Notes: a model not told the origin generated them from the letters alone. Shown: positions 1 through 8,144, counted from the first letter of the stretch. The stretch is 64,000 nucleotides of DNA from Eubacteriales bacterium SKADARSKE-1 (GCA_030920305.1 JARLUB010000001.1:310001-374000), one strand, 5' to 3'. Numbers and translations are program-made.

Positions 1-657
1 GAGTTGTGTGCTTTATCTACCATAGAAGAAGATGGACAAAAGGTTATAACCGTTAAGACAGTAGAGGAACTTTCAGCAAATGGCACTATGGTGCATGACA
101 GGACCGGCGACAATCATTATGACTTACTTTCAGCGTTTCAAAAGTCTATGCGCGGTTCTGACCCAGATGCGTCAATTTATTACCTTGCAAGACTGCTTGA
201 ATCCGGGGAACTTATTTCAGCTTGCAGACGGCTTTTAGTTTGCGCATGTGAAGATGTAGGTCTAGCGTACCCACAAATTATACCTATTGTAAAAGCAAGT
301 GTAGATATTGCTTTTCAAGTCGGAATGCCGGAAGCTAGAATTCCTTTAGCGGATGCCGTTGTTTTGGTGGCACTTTCACCAAAATCAAATTCAGCATATC
401 TTGCAGCAGATAGTGCCATAAAGGATATAAATTCAGGTAAAAATTATTCGGTGCCAAGGCATCTTCAAAATGTACACTGTGATAGCACAGAAGAAAAATT
501 AAAAAAGGCTGATCATTATATATACCCACATGACTTTAAAAATCATTGGGTTAAACAAAGGTATCTTCCAGCTGAATTGAAAGACACAAAATATTATTCA
601 TTTGGAGAAAATAAAACTGAGTTAGCATTTAAAAGTTATTGGGACAACTTAAAGTAG
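1..657 (+). CDS. rarA: Replication-associated recombination protein A, C-terminal part (5' truncated by window edge)
   Basis: This is the C-terminal part of a RarA/MgsA-family AAA+ ATPase, a clamp-loader-like protein acting at stalled replication forks. The frame is open from base 1, so the start and the Walker motifs lie outside the window. About 218 residues remain. They match the family's C-terminal helical oligomerisation region: HYDLLSAFQKSMRGSDPDA near residue 39, YYLARLLESGE, then the R-RL--CA-EDVGLAYP and ARIPLADAVV segments. The ending with KHY/HDF-like and QRYLP motifs is also typical. It is the last gene before a structured intergenic stretch and two very small genes. Identity is firm; only the N-terminal half is missing. 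Confidence 0.93.
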   Translation, partial: ELCALSTIEEDGQKVITVKTVEELSANGTMVHDRTGDNHYDLLSAFQKSMRGSDPDASIYYLARLLESGELISACRRLLVCACEDVGLAYPQIIPIVKASVDIAFQVGMPEARIPLADAVVLVALSPKSNSAYLAADSAIKDINSGKNYSVPRHLQNVHCDSTEEKLKKADHYIYPHDFKNHWVKQRYLPAELKDTKYYSFGENKTELAFKSYWDNLK

Positions 658-729
658 AAGCGAATAGTGCGGCTATTTATAGTGAGTTTAAACTAGACTT
701 TTTAAAGTAGCTTAGTTTATTAGTGAAAT

Positions 730-800
730 TGAGAAAAGTGTGAAAAATAGGTAACCTTAGCGATTGCTAAACGCGAAAAGTTAGCCTGTCACACTTTTAT
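730..800 (+). terminator. Nested inverted repeats after rarA, probable terminator
   Basis: An outer 10-bp inverted repeat (AAAAGTGTGA and TCACACTTTT) encloses a second partial pair (AGGTAAC / GTTAGCCT) and an inner hairpin, TTAGC-GATT-GCTAA. The distal arm runs into TTTTATTT. The placement fits transcription termination after rarA, but the structure is larger than a usual terminator. Confidence 0.5.
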
Positions 801-821
801 TTAGACTTGTATATGATGTAT

Positions 822-842
822 TGAATGGATTAAATCCATTCA
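822..842. repeat. 21-bp near-perfect palindrome upstream of the small-gene pair
   Basis: The sequence TGAATGGATT-A-AATCCATTCA is a perfect palindrome around one central base. It starts 5 bp after a possible -10 hexamer (TATGAT, 812-817) and lies 34 bp before the next small gene. It could be an operator or a short RNA hairpin. No T-tract follows, so it is not a terminator. Confidence 0.45.
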
Positions 843-875
843 CAGCCGTAGTTGATATTGGCGGTGATAGGACAT

Positions 876-1019
876 ATGAATTGCTATTGCAGACAAGGAA
901 AATGGGCTCTTGTTTTTGTATCGGGATTAACAATTTCATATTTATTTCCAGCATGCTTTATTATAAAATTGCTAGTTATAATACTTATTATTTTAGCAAT
1001 ATCCTTAATAAGGTGTTAA
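876..1019 (+). CDS. Small (47 aa) predicted membrane protein upstream of spoVM
   Basis: A 47-codon frame starts ATG at 876 behind a GGCGGTGATAGG purine-rich stretch. The product begins MNCYCRQGKWAL and is almost wholly hydrophobic from residue 10 to 45, with room for one or two membrane segments broken by a Pro-Ala-Cys at residues 25-27. It has Cys at positions 3, 5, 27 and 47. The stop lies 19 bp before the spoVM start codon and abuts the spoVM ribosome site, so the two look co-transcribed. A longer frame in another register (821-1042) overlaps it, but has lower coding plausibility and would run into the spoVM start. I do not recognise the family. A sporulation role is only inferred from position. 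Confidence 0.55.
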   Translation: MNCYCRQGKWALVFVSGLTISYLFPACFIIKLLVIILIILAISLIRC

Positions 1020-1038
1020 GAGATAGGGGGGCTTCATT

Positions 1039-1125
1039 ATGAAAGTAGTTGTTTTTAAGAGTCCCAAACTTTTAGGATTTTTTTTGCGACGAGCATTCAA
1101 AATAAAAAAAGAAAAAATATCATAA
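1039..1125 (+). CDS. spoVM: Stage V sporulation protein M (SpoVM), 28 aa
   Basis: SpoVM is the very small amphipathic-helix peptide that recognises the positively curved forespore membrane and anchors SpoIVA for spore coat and cortex assembly. This 28-codon frame encodes MKVVVFKSPKLLGFFLRRAF followed by a Lys-rich tail. The N-terminal hydrophobic-Lys-Ser-Pro-Lys pattern, the LLGFFLRR amphipathic helix and the basic C-terminus match the SpoVM family, including the Pro near residue 9 that is important for localisation in B. subtilis. A strong ribosome site (GATAGGGGGG) lies 7 bp before the ATG, and a clean hairpin terminator begins right at the stop codon. The gene is easy to miss because of its size. 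It is the main evidence, with dpaAB, that the organism makes endospores. Confidence 0.85.
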   Translation: MKVVVFKSPKLLGFFLRRAFKIKKEKIS

Positions 1126-1160
1126 AAAACCGGTCTTCTGATTTCAGAAGACCGGTTTTT
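1126..1160 (+). terminator. Rho-independent terminator after spoVM
   Basis: A 15-bp perfect stem (AAAACCGGTCTTCTG / CAGAAGACCGGTTTT) with an ATTT loop is followed by a T-run. It ends the short transcript carrying the 47-aa gene and spoVM. Confidence 0.9.
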
Positions 1161-1367
1161 ACTATATATTAACATCTTAATGCAAAAATATTTTTGTCAG
1201 CAATTTTGAATATAATAAATAATAAGATTTACAAAATTCATAAAATTATACCAAATTAACTTTATATTTCTAATTTAGAAATGTAAAGTCTAAACCTTGT
1301 GATACTATAATATCATGTTTTATGTTTACATCACTTAATATTTAAAATTGCAAAGGAGAAAAAATAA

Positions 1368-2039
1368 ATGAAAAGGATATTGCCAATTGTTTTAGCAGGA
1401 GCTATTTTGATTAGCTCGATTGGTGGAGGTGCAGTTTTTGCGGGGGAATCTGATGCAGAAGTTACCACAATTGATAGTTCAACACAAACAAAAGAAGTTA
1501 TTTCTGAGCTACCAGCCGCAGAAGCTGCAGGTCAAAGTCAAAGTGACACTACTTATCTAGATACAGACCCAATAAATGCAGCGAGACCTAATGAAAAACC
1601 AATTGTAGCTAAAGCGGCCGTTGCTGGGAGCTCGGTGCAACCTAGTGCTGTGTCTGATGCTACTAATTTAGTGGGATTACCCGGAAAAGTGAAACAACAG
1701 GAAAGAAGAAATGAGACAATTCAATTCACTTTCTGGCAATTGTACGGGGAGGATATTAAGCAGCTTTTAGGCTTGGGGTTAAGTTTGGCATGTGTATTTG
1801 GTATTTTGGCATATTTAAAAAATCAAAATGCTTTATATAGGCAAGTTTTGCAGGAATGTAAGCCTTTATGGGATGGTGAACATGGCGCTTGTAAGAGCCT
1901 TAAGACCCAAATAGATATGTGGAACTGTATGGAGGGAAAGATACCTCAAAATATTTGGAATTGGCCAGCCTTACAATGGGTGAGAGACGAGGCGGGGAAT
2001 ATAGTTAGGATGTTTATTGAAAATAGCTGCTTAGGATAA
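1368..2039 (+). CDS. Unknown secreted/membrane-anchored protein with signal peptide
   Basis: I do not recognise this 223-residue protein. It starts at ATG behind AAAGGAGAAAA. Residues 1-25 form a clear signal peptide (MKRI then a hydrophobic core, cleavage near VFA-G). Residues 26-110 are low-complexity, rich in Ser, Thr, Ala, Gln and acidic residues, as in exposed linkers. Residues 131-150 are a strong membrane segment. The 70-residue C-terminal part has four Cys (164, 175, 187, 221) and an unusually high Trp content, including WNWPALQW near 198-205. If the signal peptide is cleaved, the Cys/Trp-rich tail would lie in the cytoplasm; if it is kept, outside. The gene stands alone between a preceding terminator and a shared downstream terminator. 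It is probably a lineage-specific surface protein. Confidence 0.75.
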   Translation: MKRILPIVLAGAILISSIGGGAVFAGESDAEVTTIDSSTQTKEVISELPAAEAAGQSQSDTTYLDTDPINAARPNEKPIVAKAAVAGSSVQPSAVSDATNLVGLPGKVKQQERRNETIQFTFWQLYGEDIKQLLGLGLSLACVFGILAYLKNQNALYRQVLQECKPLWDGEHGACKSLKTQIDMWNCMEGKIPQNIWNWPALQWVRDEAGNIVRMFIENSCLG

Positions 2040-2150
2040 ATACCGTAGTTTATGTGACTTTGCTGTTGTAAACAGTTATTGTTATAAGCTTTACTTTAGA
2101 TAGTGACACTTCAAATGATCATCAAAATACATTTAAATTAAAATAATTTA

Positions 2151-2187
2151 CCCACCTAGATATAGGGATCTAGGTGGGATTTTTTTA
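2151..2187. terminator. Bidirectional terminator between the secreted protein gene and thrS
   Basis: The stem CCCACCTAGAT / ATCTAGGTGGG is followed by ATTTTTTT on the plus strand and by an A/T-rich run on the minus strand. It sits between two convergent genes. Confidence 0.88.
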
Positions 2188-2205
2188 TGTTAACTAGAAA
2201 TATGT

Positions 2206-4119
2206 TCATTTTATTTCTTTTTTATTTATTTCCTCATTTAGCATGTTTAAAAATTCGTCTAGTGTCATTTGAGTGAGATTTCCATCTTTTCTGGATCTAA
2301 CTGAAATAGTGTTAGATTCAACTTCTTTATCTCCAATTACGACCATATAAGGTACTTTTTTAAGTTGAGCTTCGCGGATTTTATAACCGATTTTTTCATT
2401 TCTAAGGTCTGAAGATGCACGAATGCCAAAGTTTTTAAGTTTGTTTTCAATTTCTTTAATAGTTTCATGAAACTTTTCACTAATAGGCAAAACTCTAACT
2501 TGTTCAGGTGATAACCAAAGAGGGAATGCACCAGCAAAATGTTCAGTTAAGATTCCAATGAACCTTTCGATGCTGCCAAAAATAACACGATGTATCATTA
2601 TTGGTCTATGCTTTTCACCGTCTTCTCCAACATAAGTTAGCTCAAAACGTTCAGGCATTTGGAAATCTAACTGTATTGTGCCACATTGCCAGGTTCGACC
2701 AATACTATCTTCAAGGTGAAAGTCTATTTTTGGGCCATAAAAAGCTCCGTCGCCTTCATTAATCTTGTAGTCTTTTCCGTTAACTGCTAGGGCTTTTTTT
2801 AGTTTGTTAGTAGCTTCTTCCCATTGTTCGTCTGTTCCCATTGAATCTTTTGGTCGAGTTGAAAGCTCTATAGTATAATTAAATCCAAATGTTGAATAAA
2901 ATTTATCTATTAACTTCATTACTCCCAAAATTTCTGATTCAATTTGATTTTCTGTCATAAATATATGTGCATCGTCTTGGGTAAAGCAGCGCGCTCTCAT
3001 AAGGCCATGAAGAGCACCTGATAATTCATGCCTATGTACAAGACCAAGTTCTGCCGCACGAATAGGAAGTTCGCGATATGAATGCAAAGACCCTCCATAA
3101 ACTAACATGCCACCGGGGCAATTCATTGGTTTTATACAGTGTTCTATGCCATCAATTTCGGTTGCATACATATTATCTTTATAGTGTTCCCAGTGACCAG
3201 AACGAAGCCATAGATCTTTGTTTAACATAATTGGAGTTTTTATCTCAACATAGCCAGCTTTCTTGTGTTCGCTACGCCAAAAGTCTTCCAAAATATTTCT
3301 AAGGATCATACCATTTGGTAAAAAGAAAGGAAATCCTTGACCTTCTTCAAAAAAATCAAATAATTCAAGTTCACGGCCAAGTTTTCTATGGTCTCTTTTT
3401 TTAGCTTCTTCGAGAGCTTCCAAATAATTTTTAAGTAGTTCGGATTTTGGAAAGGAAATTCCATAAATTCTTTGAAGCATAGGACCAGAGGAATCACCGT
3501 GCCAATAGGCTCCAGTGCAATTTAATAATTTAAAAGCCTTTATACTGCCAGTTGACATTAAATGAGGTCCGGCACAAAGGTCAACAAATTCACCTTGTTT
3601 ATAAAAGGACAAATTTTCACCATTTTTAGAGAGTTCCTCTATCAACTCAATTTTATATTTTTGATTATTTTTTTTCATTAAGTTTAAGGCTTCTTCATAA
3701 GTAAGGCGGAACTGTTCTATAGGTAAATTTTCTTTTATTATTTTTTTCATTTCTTCTTCAATTTTAATTAAATCTTCATTATTTATAGAACGATCTAAAT
3801 CAAAGTCATAATAAAAGCCATTATCAATAGCAGGACCAATTGCAAATTTAGCATTTGGAAACAGCCTAGCAACAGCTTGAGCCATTACGTGGGATGTGGT
3901 ATGCCAGTATGCTTTTTTTCCTTCAATATCATCAAATGTCAGTATTTCAAGAGTGCAGCTTTTTTCAATAGTTGTTCGAAGATCAACTAAATTGCCATCT
4001 ATTTTAGCAGCACAAGCACCTTTTAAAAGTCCAGTGCCCAATGATTTAGCAACTTCAAAAACCATAATTTTATTTTCATATTGTTTTATTGCGCCATCTT
4101 TTAATTTAATACTAATCAT
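2206..4119 (-). CDS. thrS: Threonyl-tRNA synthetase
   Basis: This class II aminoacyl-tRNA synthetase charges tRNA-Thr and edits Ser-tRNA-Thr. At 637 aa it has the full family length. An N-terminal TGS-like domain (residues 1-60) comes first. The editing domain follows, with HTTSH near residue 72 and the CAGPH motif. The catalytic core carries the MNCPGGM motif, the HRHELSGALHGLMR motif 2 region and the HRVIFGSIERF motif 3 region. The C-terminal anticodon-binding domain begins near residue 540 (WLSPEQVRVLPI). It starts ATG behind GAAGGGA. The leader is only about 25 nt from the predicted promoter, so no T-box fits. Transcription is isolated from its neighbours. Confidence 0.97.
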   Translation of the reverse strand: MISIKLKDGAIKQYENKIMVFEVAKSLGTGLLKGACAAKIDGNLVDLRTTIEKSCTLEILTFDDIEGKKAYWHTTSHVMAQAVARLFPNAKFAIGPAIDNGFYYDFDLDRSINNEDLIKIEEEMKKIIKENLPIEQFRLTYEEALNLMKKNNQKYKIELIEELSKNGENLSFYKQGEFVDLCAGPHLMSTGSIKAFKLLNCTGAYWHGDSSGPMLQRIYGISFPKSELLKNYLEALEEAKKRDHRKLGRELELFDFFEEGQGFPFFLPNGMILRNILEDFWRSEHKKAGYVEIKTPIMLNKDLWLRSGHWEHYKDNMYATEIDGIEHCIKPMNCPGGMLVYGGSLHSYRELPIRAAELGLVHRHELSGALHGLMRARCFTQDDAHIFMTENQIESEILGVMKLIDKFYSTFGFNYTIELSTRPKDSMGTDEQWEEATNKLKKALAVNGKDYKINEGDGAFYGPKIDFHLEDSIGRTWQCGTIQLDFQMPERFELTYVGEDGEKHRPIMIHRVIFGSIERFIGILTEHFAGAFPLWLSPEQVRVLPISEKFHETIKEIENKLKNFGIRASSDLRNEKIGYKIREAQLKKVPYMVVIGDKEVESNTISVRSRKDGNLTQMTLDEFLNMLNEEINKKEIK

Positions 4120-4150
4120 TTTTATCTTCCCTTCAATAAATCATCTTTAA

Positions 4151-4180
4151 ATTTTATCACAAATAATGATGAATGGTCAA
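4151..4180 (-). promoter_or_regulatory. Predicted thrS promoter
   Basis: On the minus strand TTGACC (4180-4175) is separated by 18 bp from TAAAAT (4156-4151), a reasonable sigma-A match. It gives thrS a leader of roughly 25 nt. Confidence 0.5.
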
Positions 4181-4364
4181 TATCAAAACATTTTTTGATA
4201 GGGATAATTTATAAGAGCATACTAAGGATATAATGGAGAAATTTTTTTGTTTTTATCTTTGTTATTTTATGCTATAATTACTTAGTTTAGTGTTTTGTTG
4301 AAAAATTAGCACAATGTTAAAAATAAAAATCTAACATGCTTTGTTAAAAAGGAGAGATATTGCA

Positions 4365-5351
4365 TTGGTATCTAAAATACCTACTATTAGTCTTATAGTG
4401 CCAGTCTATAATTCTGAAGAATATTTAAAATTTGCTCTAGAGTCAGTTGTAAATCAAACTTTTAAAGATTTTGAAGTTATAATTGTTAATGATGGGTCAA
4501 CAGATTCTAGCCCCGAAATAATAAAAGAATTTTGTTCTAAATATGATAATTTTCATTTTATAAATCAAGAAAATCAGGGTCAAGGTTTGGCTCGTAACGC
4601 AGGAATGAAAATTGCAAAGGGAGAATATATAGCTTTTCTTGATAGTGATGATTATTTAGCACCAAGTTTTTTTGAAGATTTATATAAAATGATAACTGAA
4701 AGCAATGCAGATATTTCATATTGTAACTATTACGTTTATTTTCCAAATGTAGGGTTGAAGTTGTGGATGCCTTTTACTGCGAAAACTGGTCTTTATTCTA
4801 GTAAAAAGGCTCTTGGGAAATTGATATGTGATATTAGTTTGCATCATTTCCCATGGAATAAATTATATAAACGGACTTTGTTCACTGAAAATAATATAGA
4901 GTTTTATAATATGTATTTTGAAGATGTGGCAACTTGTCCAAAAATGTTTTTCTATGCAAAAACAGTAGCGGTTACAACAAAACCACTTTATTATTATAGG
5001 CGACACAATACTAGCACTATAGCATTAATGGATGTTGAAAAAATTAATGATTTTATAAAATCACTTGGAATTATAAGAAATTTTTTAGAAGAACAAAATA
5101 TATATCAGCAATATAAATGGAGGTTTAATCTCTATGCTATAAGAGCTAAAATACAAACATATTTTTGTATTTTGCATGAACATATGGTTCATTCTGACTT
5201 TTCAGGAATTCTAAAAAATTTCAAAAATGCTAGTATATCTATAAATTTATTTATGAGTGATAGATATAAAAAGGTGGATGACCCATTGGTATTACCTTTT
5301 TATGTTAAAACACCTAAAGAAAATAGAGAAAGAAAAAAGTTTAAAATATGA
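4365..5351 (+). CDS. GT2-family glycosyltransferase
   Basis: This 328-aa product is a family 2 (GT-A fold) glycosyltransferase. It would transfer a sugar from a nucleotide donor to a cell-surface polysaccharide or teichoic acid. It shows the starting strand TISLIVPVYNSEEYL, IIVNDGSTDSS (donor binding), NQGQGLARNAGM and the metal-binding DSDDY of the DXD type. A WNKLY segment and the basic C-terminal half are also family-typical. The start is taken as TTG at 4365, which has AAAGGAGA 9 bp upstream; an in-frame TTG 24 bp earlier lies before that ribosome site. No membrane segment is evident. The gene stands alone, converging on a polysaccharide deacetylase, so it is probably part of envelope glycan metabolism; donor and acceptor cannot be read. 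Confidence 0.88.
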   Translation: MVSKIPTISLIVPVYNSEEYLKFALESVVNQTFKDFEVIIVNDGSTDSSPEIIKEFCSKYDNFHFINQENQGQGLARNAGMKIAKGEYIAFLDSDDYLAPSFFEDLYKMITESNADISYCNYYVYFPNVGLKLWMPFTAKTGLYSSKKALGKLICDISLHHFPWNKLYKRTLFTENNIEFYNMYFEDVATCPKMFFYAKTVAVTTKPLYYYRRHNTSTIALMDVEKINDFIKSLGIIRNFLEEQNIYQQYKWRFNLYAIRAKIQTYFCILHEHMVHSDFSGILKNFKNASISINLFMSDRYKKVDDPLVLPFYVKTPKENRERKKFKI

Positions 5352-5371
5352 TTTTTAAGTCCTCTAAATTT

Positions 5372-6271
5372 TTATGTGAGCTTTACTTTTTTTGTAAAAA
5401 AGTTGGTGCTGCTAATACCAGAAGGTCTTAAAAATCTACATAAATTATAAAGACAATCAGGGTCTTTTGAAATGGCGTTTATTTTATTTTCGCATCCAAG
5501 AGTTGCTAAAAACCCAAGTTCTTTTAATATATCATTACAACATAAGCTAACAGCACCAAATGGAAAAACAAAAGTAGTAGGAATTATATTTAAATGCTCT
5601 TGTGCTTCCTTTTGAAAAATATTGACATCCTCCATAAAGGCTTTTTTATAACTTTCAAGAGACTCCCTTCTATTCTTTTTTGTGCCTTTTCTTTTTCTGG
5701 ACACTTTATGCATATTGTAGGAGTGGTTTTGGATTTCAACAAAACCAGAGTCAACCATTTCTTTTAAATTTTCCCAGCTTGCATGTGAGTAATTTGGATT
5801 TGCATCATTTTCTTCAGAAAATTTATCAACCTCTATTCCTATAGGTGACAGAACTACTCGACTTTCGTATTCTTTAAGCAAGGGAAAGGCGTAGAGATAG
5901 TTATTGTAGTAGCCATCGTCAAAAGTTAATATAATAGGCTTTTCAGGAAGGTCTTTATTTTCATAAACATAGTCAATAAGGTCTTTCATAAATATTGTAG
6001 TATATCCATTATCCTTTAGATATTTTAAATCTGATTCAAATTCATTTGGAGATATTATAAATTTTCCAAGTGACTTTTTATTCTTCATTAAAGAGTGGTA
6101 CATTATTATTGGAACACGATAACATTCAGCTGATGTTCTTTGAGCACCAGCTGACAAAAGAGATTTTTCATTATTTTTTAAAAATAAAAATAAAATAAAA
6201 ACTAATAATAATGATAAAGCACTTAATATACAATGTTTTAAAGTTGAATTAATATATACTTTAAGAGACAT
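5372..6271 (-). CDS. Membrane-anchored polysaccharide deacetylase (NodB domain)
   Basis: This is a 299-aa carbohydrate esterase family 4 protein that would remove N-acetyl groups from an extracellular polysaccharide or peptidoglycan. An N-terminal membrane anchor (residues 13-32) precedes a NodB domain. That domain begins VPIIMYHSLM near residue 53, carries the metal and catalytic TFDDGYYNN near 115, the zinc-site HSYNMH near 178, and FVFPFG near 228. This layout resembles the clostridial deacetylases with the YHxx...HTYNMH signature rather than the PdaA type. The ATG has only a weak upstream GGGTAGTG site. It converges on the glycosyltransferase gene. Exact substrate is unknown. Confidence 0.85.
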   Translation of the reverse strand: MSLKVYINSTLKHCILSALSLLLVFILFLFLKNNEKSLLSAGAQRTSAECYRVPIIMYHSLMKNKKSLGKFIISPNEFESDLKYLKDNGYTTIFMKDLIDYVYENKDLPEKPIILTFDDGYYNNYLYAFPLLKEYESRVVLSPIGIEVDKFSEENDANPNYSHASWENLKEMVDSGFVEIQNHSYNMHKVSRKRKGTKKNRRESLESYKKAFMEDVNIFQKEAQEHLNIIPTTFVFPFGAVSLCCNDILKELGFLATLGCENKINAISKDPDCLYNLCRFLRPSGISSTNFFTKKVKLT

Positions 6272-6490
6272 TATTGCACTACCCTTTACATTAAAACTTT
6301 ATTATTTATATTATTATTTATAGATGTTTTATGAATTTGTTTTTGTTAACGTGTTTTTGACGATGTAATACATGGTTAAAGGTGTGGATGAAAGTGTAAG
6401 GGTTAGAAATTTGCCACTTAAAAGTTACTAATTATGCGAAATTTGTAAAAGGCTTAACGAAGTTAAAAATAAGAGGAGAGATGGTTCGCA

Positions 6491-7456
6491 GTGCAAAAAA
6501 ATATAAAAAAAGGGACAAGAACAAAGGTGTTGTTTATTGTAATTCTTTTGTTGGCTGTATCTGCTGGAATCTCAATTGGGTATTATCAACCCTTTAAAAA
6601 AGATCAACAACCTGTTCCGATATCACTAGATGAAAAAAGTGCCGATATAGATAAATGTGTTGCAGAACAAGTCGAAGAGGGCAAAATGTCAAAAGAAGAA
6701 ATTGAAAAAAGTGATATAACAGAAGTTGTTACTAAAGCTCCTGAAGTAAAACCATCGGTAGACTATAGTAATTTATACCCCAATTTATATGTTACTCGCC
6801 CGAGCAAGCAATTTTCTCCACAGAAAACAGCATTTTTGACTTTTGACGATGGACCCTCTGATAGAACAGCTGAAGTGCTTGATATTTTAAAACAAAATAA
6901 AATTAAAGCAACATTTTTTGTTATAGGAAACACCTCTCAAAAAGGCAAGGAGCTTATGAGAAGAATTGTGGCAGAAGGACATGCCATAGCCCCGCACACT
7001 TATACCCATAAGCTTAAACAAATTTATGCAAGTGTAGAAAGTTTTCTTGAAGATTTTAATAGTATATATAACTTAATATATGAAACCACCGGCCAAAAAC
7101 CAGGTATATTTAGGTTTGCGGGTGGCTCAAAAAATGGGTTTAATAAGGGAAATTTCCGTGAGATTATATCAGAGATGAGGCGTCGGGGGTTTGATTATTT
7201 TGATTGGAATATATCGTCAGGGGATGCTATGCAAAAGGCTTTAACTCCTACCCAAACGTGCATGGCAAATGTAGTTAAAAACTCGGCACTACGCAACAAC
7301 GTGGTTGTTTTAATGCACGATGCAAAAGCTAAAACTACTACAGTTCAAGCATTACCCAGTATTATCGAGGGATTAAAAAATCAGGGTTTTAAATTTAATA
7401 GACTTTCTCATGATATTTTTCCCGAACCATATTCTTTAATAAAACCTTATGTGTAA
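6491..7456 (+). CDS. Secreted/anchored polysaccharide (peptidoglycan) deacetylase
   Basis: This 321-aa protein has an N-terminal membrane anchor (residues 13-30), an acidic linker to about residue 95, and a NodB domain. The conserved elements are AFLTFDDGPSDRT (catalytic Asp pair), HTYTHK (zinc His residues), FRFAGGSKNG (usually R-F-P-G-G, here Ala for Pro), FDWNISSGD and VVLMHDA. The layout matches Firmicute peptidoglycan GlcNAc/MurNAc deacetylases, some of which act in spore cortex or lysozyme resistance. Translation starts at GTG 6491, placed 10 bp after AGAGGAGA. An ATG nearer that site opens only a short frame in another register. A terminator follows. Confidence 0.88.
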   Translation: MQKNIKKGTRTKVLFIVILLLAVSAGISIGYYQPFKKDQQPVPISLDEKSADIDKCVAEQVEEGKMSKEEIEKSDITEVVTKAPEVKPSVDYSNLYPNLYVTRPSKQFSPQKTAFLTFDDGPSDRTAEVLDILKQNKIKATFFVIGNTSQKGKELMRRIVAEGHAIAPHTYTHKLKQIYASVESFLEDFNSIYNLIYETTGQKPGIFRFAGGSKNGFNKGNFREIISEMRRRGFDYFDWNISSGDAMQKALTPTQTCMANVVKNSALRNNVVVLMHDAKAKTTTVQALPSIIEGLKNQGFKFNRLSHDIFPEPYSLIKPYV

Positions 7457-7492
7457 AAAATTTGTAAGTTAATTAAATAAATCTTTAATTTT

Positions 7493-7530
7493 AAGTTGAT
7501 ACTATTTCTTGAAGTAATATCAACTTTTTG
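7493..7530 (+). terminator. Terminator after the deacetylase gene
   Basis: The stem AAGTTGATA / TATCAACTT, with an imperfect inner extension, is followed by TTTTTG. Confidence 0.75.
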
Positions 7531-7600
7531 TATTGGTTTAGGCGAAAACACTTTATTGTTAAAATTTAATAAATTTAATAAATATTATAAGAAATATTTA

Positions 7601-7629
7601 TTGACAAAGACGTTGAAAAGTATTATTAT
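7601..7629 (+). promoter_or_regulatory. Sigma-A type promoter for the Nif11-like precursor gene
   Basis: TTGACA (7601-7606), a 17-bp spacer and TATTAT (7624-7629) lie 47 bp before the ATG of the small precursor gene. Confidence 0.7.
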
Positions 7630-7675
7630 TAAATTATTAACTAAATAGTTTGGGATAAAAAGAGGAGGGCTGGCT

Positions 7676-8068
7676 ATGTCAAAAGAAAATGTAGCAAAAT
7701 TTTATGAGTTGGTAAATCAAGATAAGGGTTTACAAAAAAACTTACAAGATATAGGAGAAAAATATAAAGATGAAAAAATGGATGACTCTTTAAAAACATT
7801 TATAGTTCAGACGGAGATTATACCGCTTGCTAGAAGATCCGGTTTTGAACTTAAAAAAGAAGAGGTAATAGATTTTCTTAATGAAAGAGCAAGTAAAATT
7901 TCTAAGGAAGCTGTTAGGAAGATTAGCGGTGGACATAGCAATGAACATCATGGACATTTTTCTGCAGGAGAAATGGCTGCAGCGAAAGTTGCAAAAAAGT
8001 CAATTATAAATTCTGCTACTGATATAGCAAATAAGTTTTATCAACAAAATTATAAGGTAGATGAGTAA
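7676..8068 (+). CDS. Small Nif11-like precursor with double-glycine leader and His-rich tail
   Basis: This 130-aa protein resembles the Nif11-type leader family used for exported or modified peptides. Residues 1-86 form a charged helical leader (VAKFYELVNQDKG at the start, IIPLARRSGFELKKEE in the middle) that ends in RKISGG. Cleavage after the Gly-Gly would release a 44-residue peptide starting HSNEHHGH, rich in His at its N-terminus and Ala/Lys further on, with no Cys. The leader aligns by eye with residues 1-90 of the deubiquitinase-like protein at 50810-53158: same length, same NxxAxFY start, same SGG end. It starts ATG behind AGAGGAGGG and has its own promoter and terminator. No maturation enzyme or C39-type exporter is nearby. 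Function is unknown; secretion is inferred from the leader. Confidence 0.75.
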   Translation: MSKENVAKFYELVNQDKGLQKNLQDIGEKYKDEKMDDSLKTFIVQTEIIPLARRSGFELKKEEVIDFLNERASKISKEAVRKISGGHSNEHHGHFSAGEMAAAKVAKKSIINSATDIANKFYQQNYKVDE

Positions 8069-8144
8069 GTTAAATTATCAAAATGCAAGAATATGTAAAT
8101 AGCATGACAGACCTATTGAAAAGGAAGAGATGAGATAGGGGAGG

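Noticed and set aside
821..1042. A 73-codon frame starting at TTG
   Set aside because: It overlaps the better 47-aa frame and runs past the spoVM start. It begins inside the palindrome and has no ribosome site.
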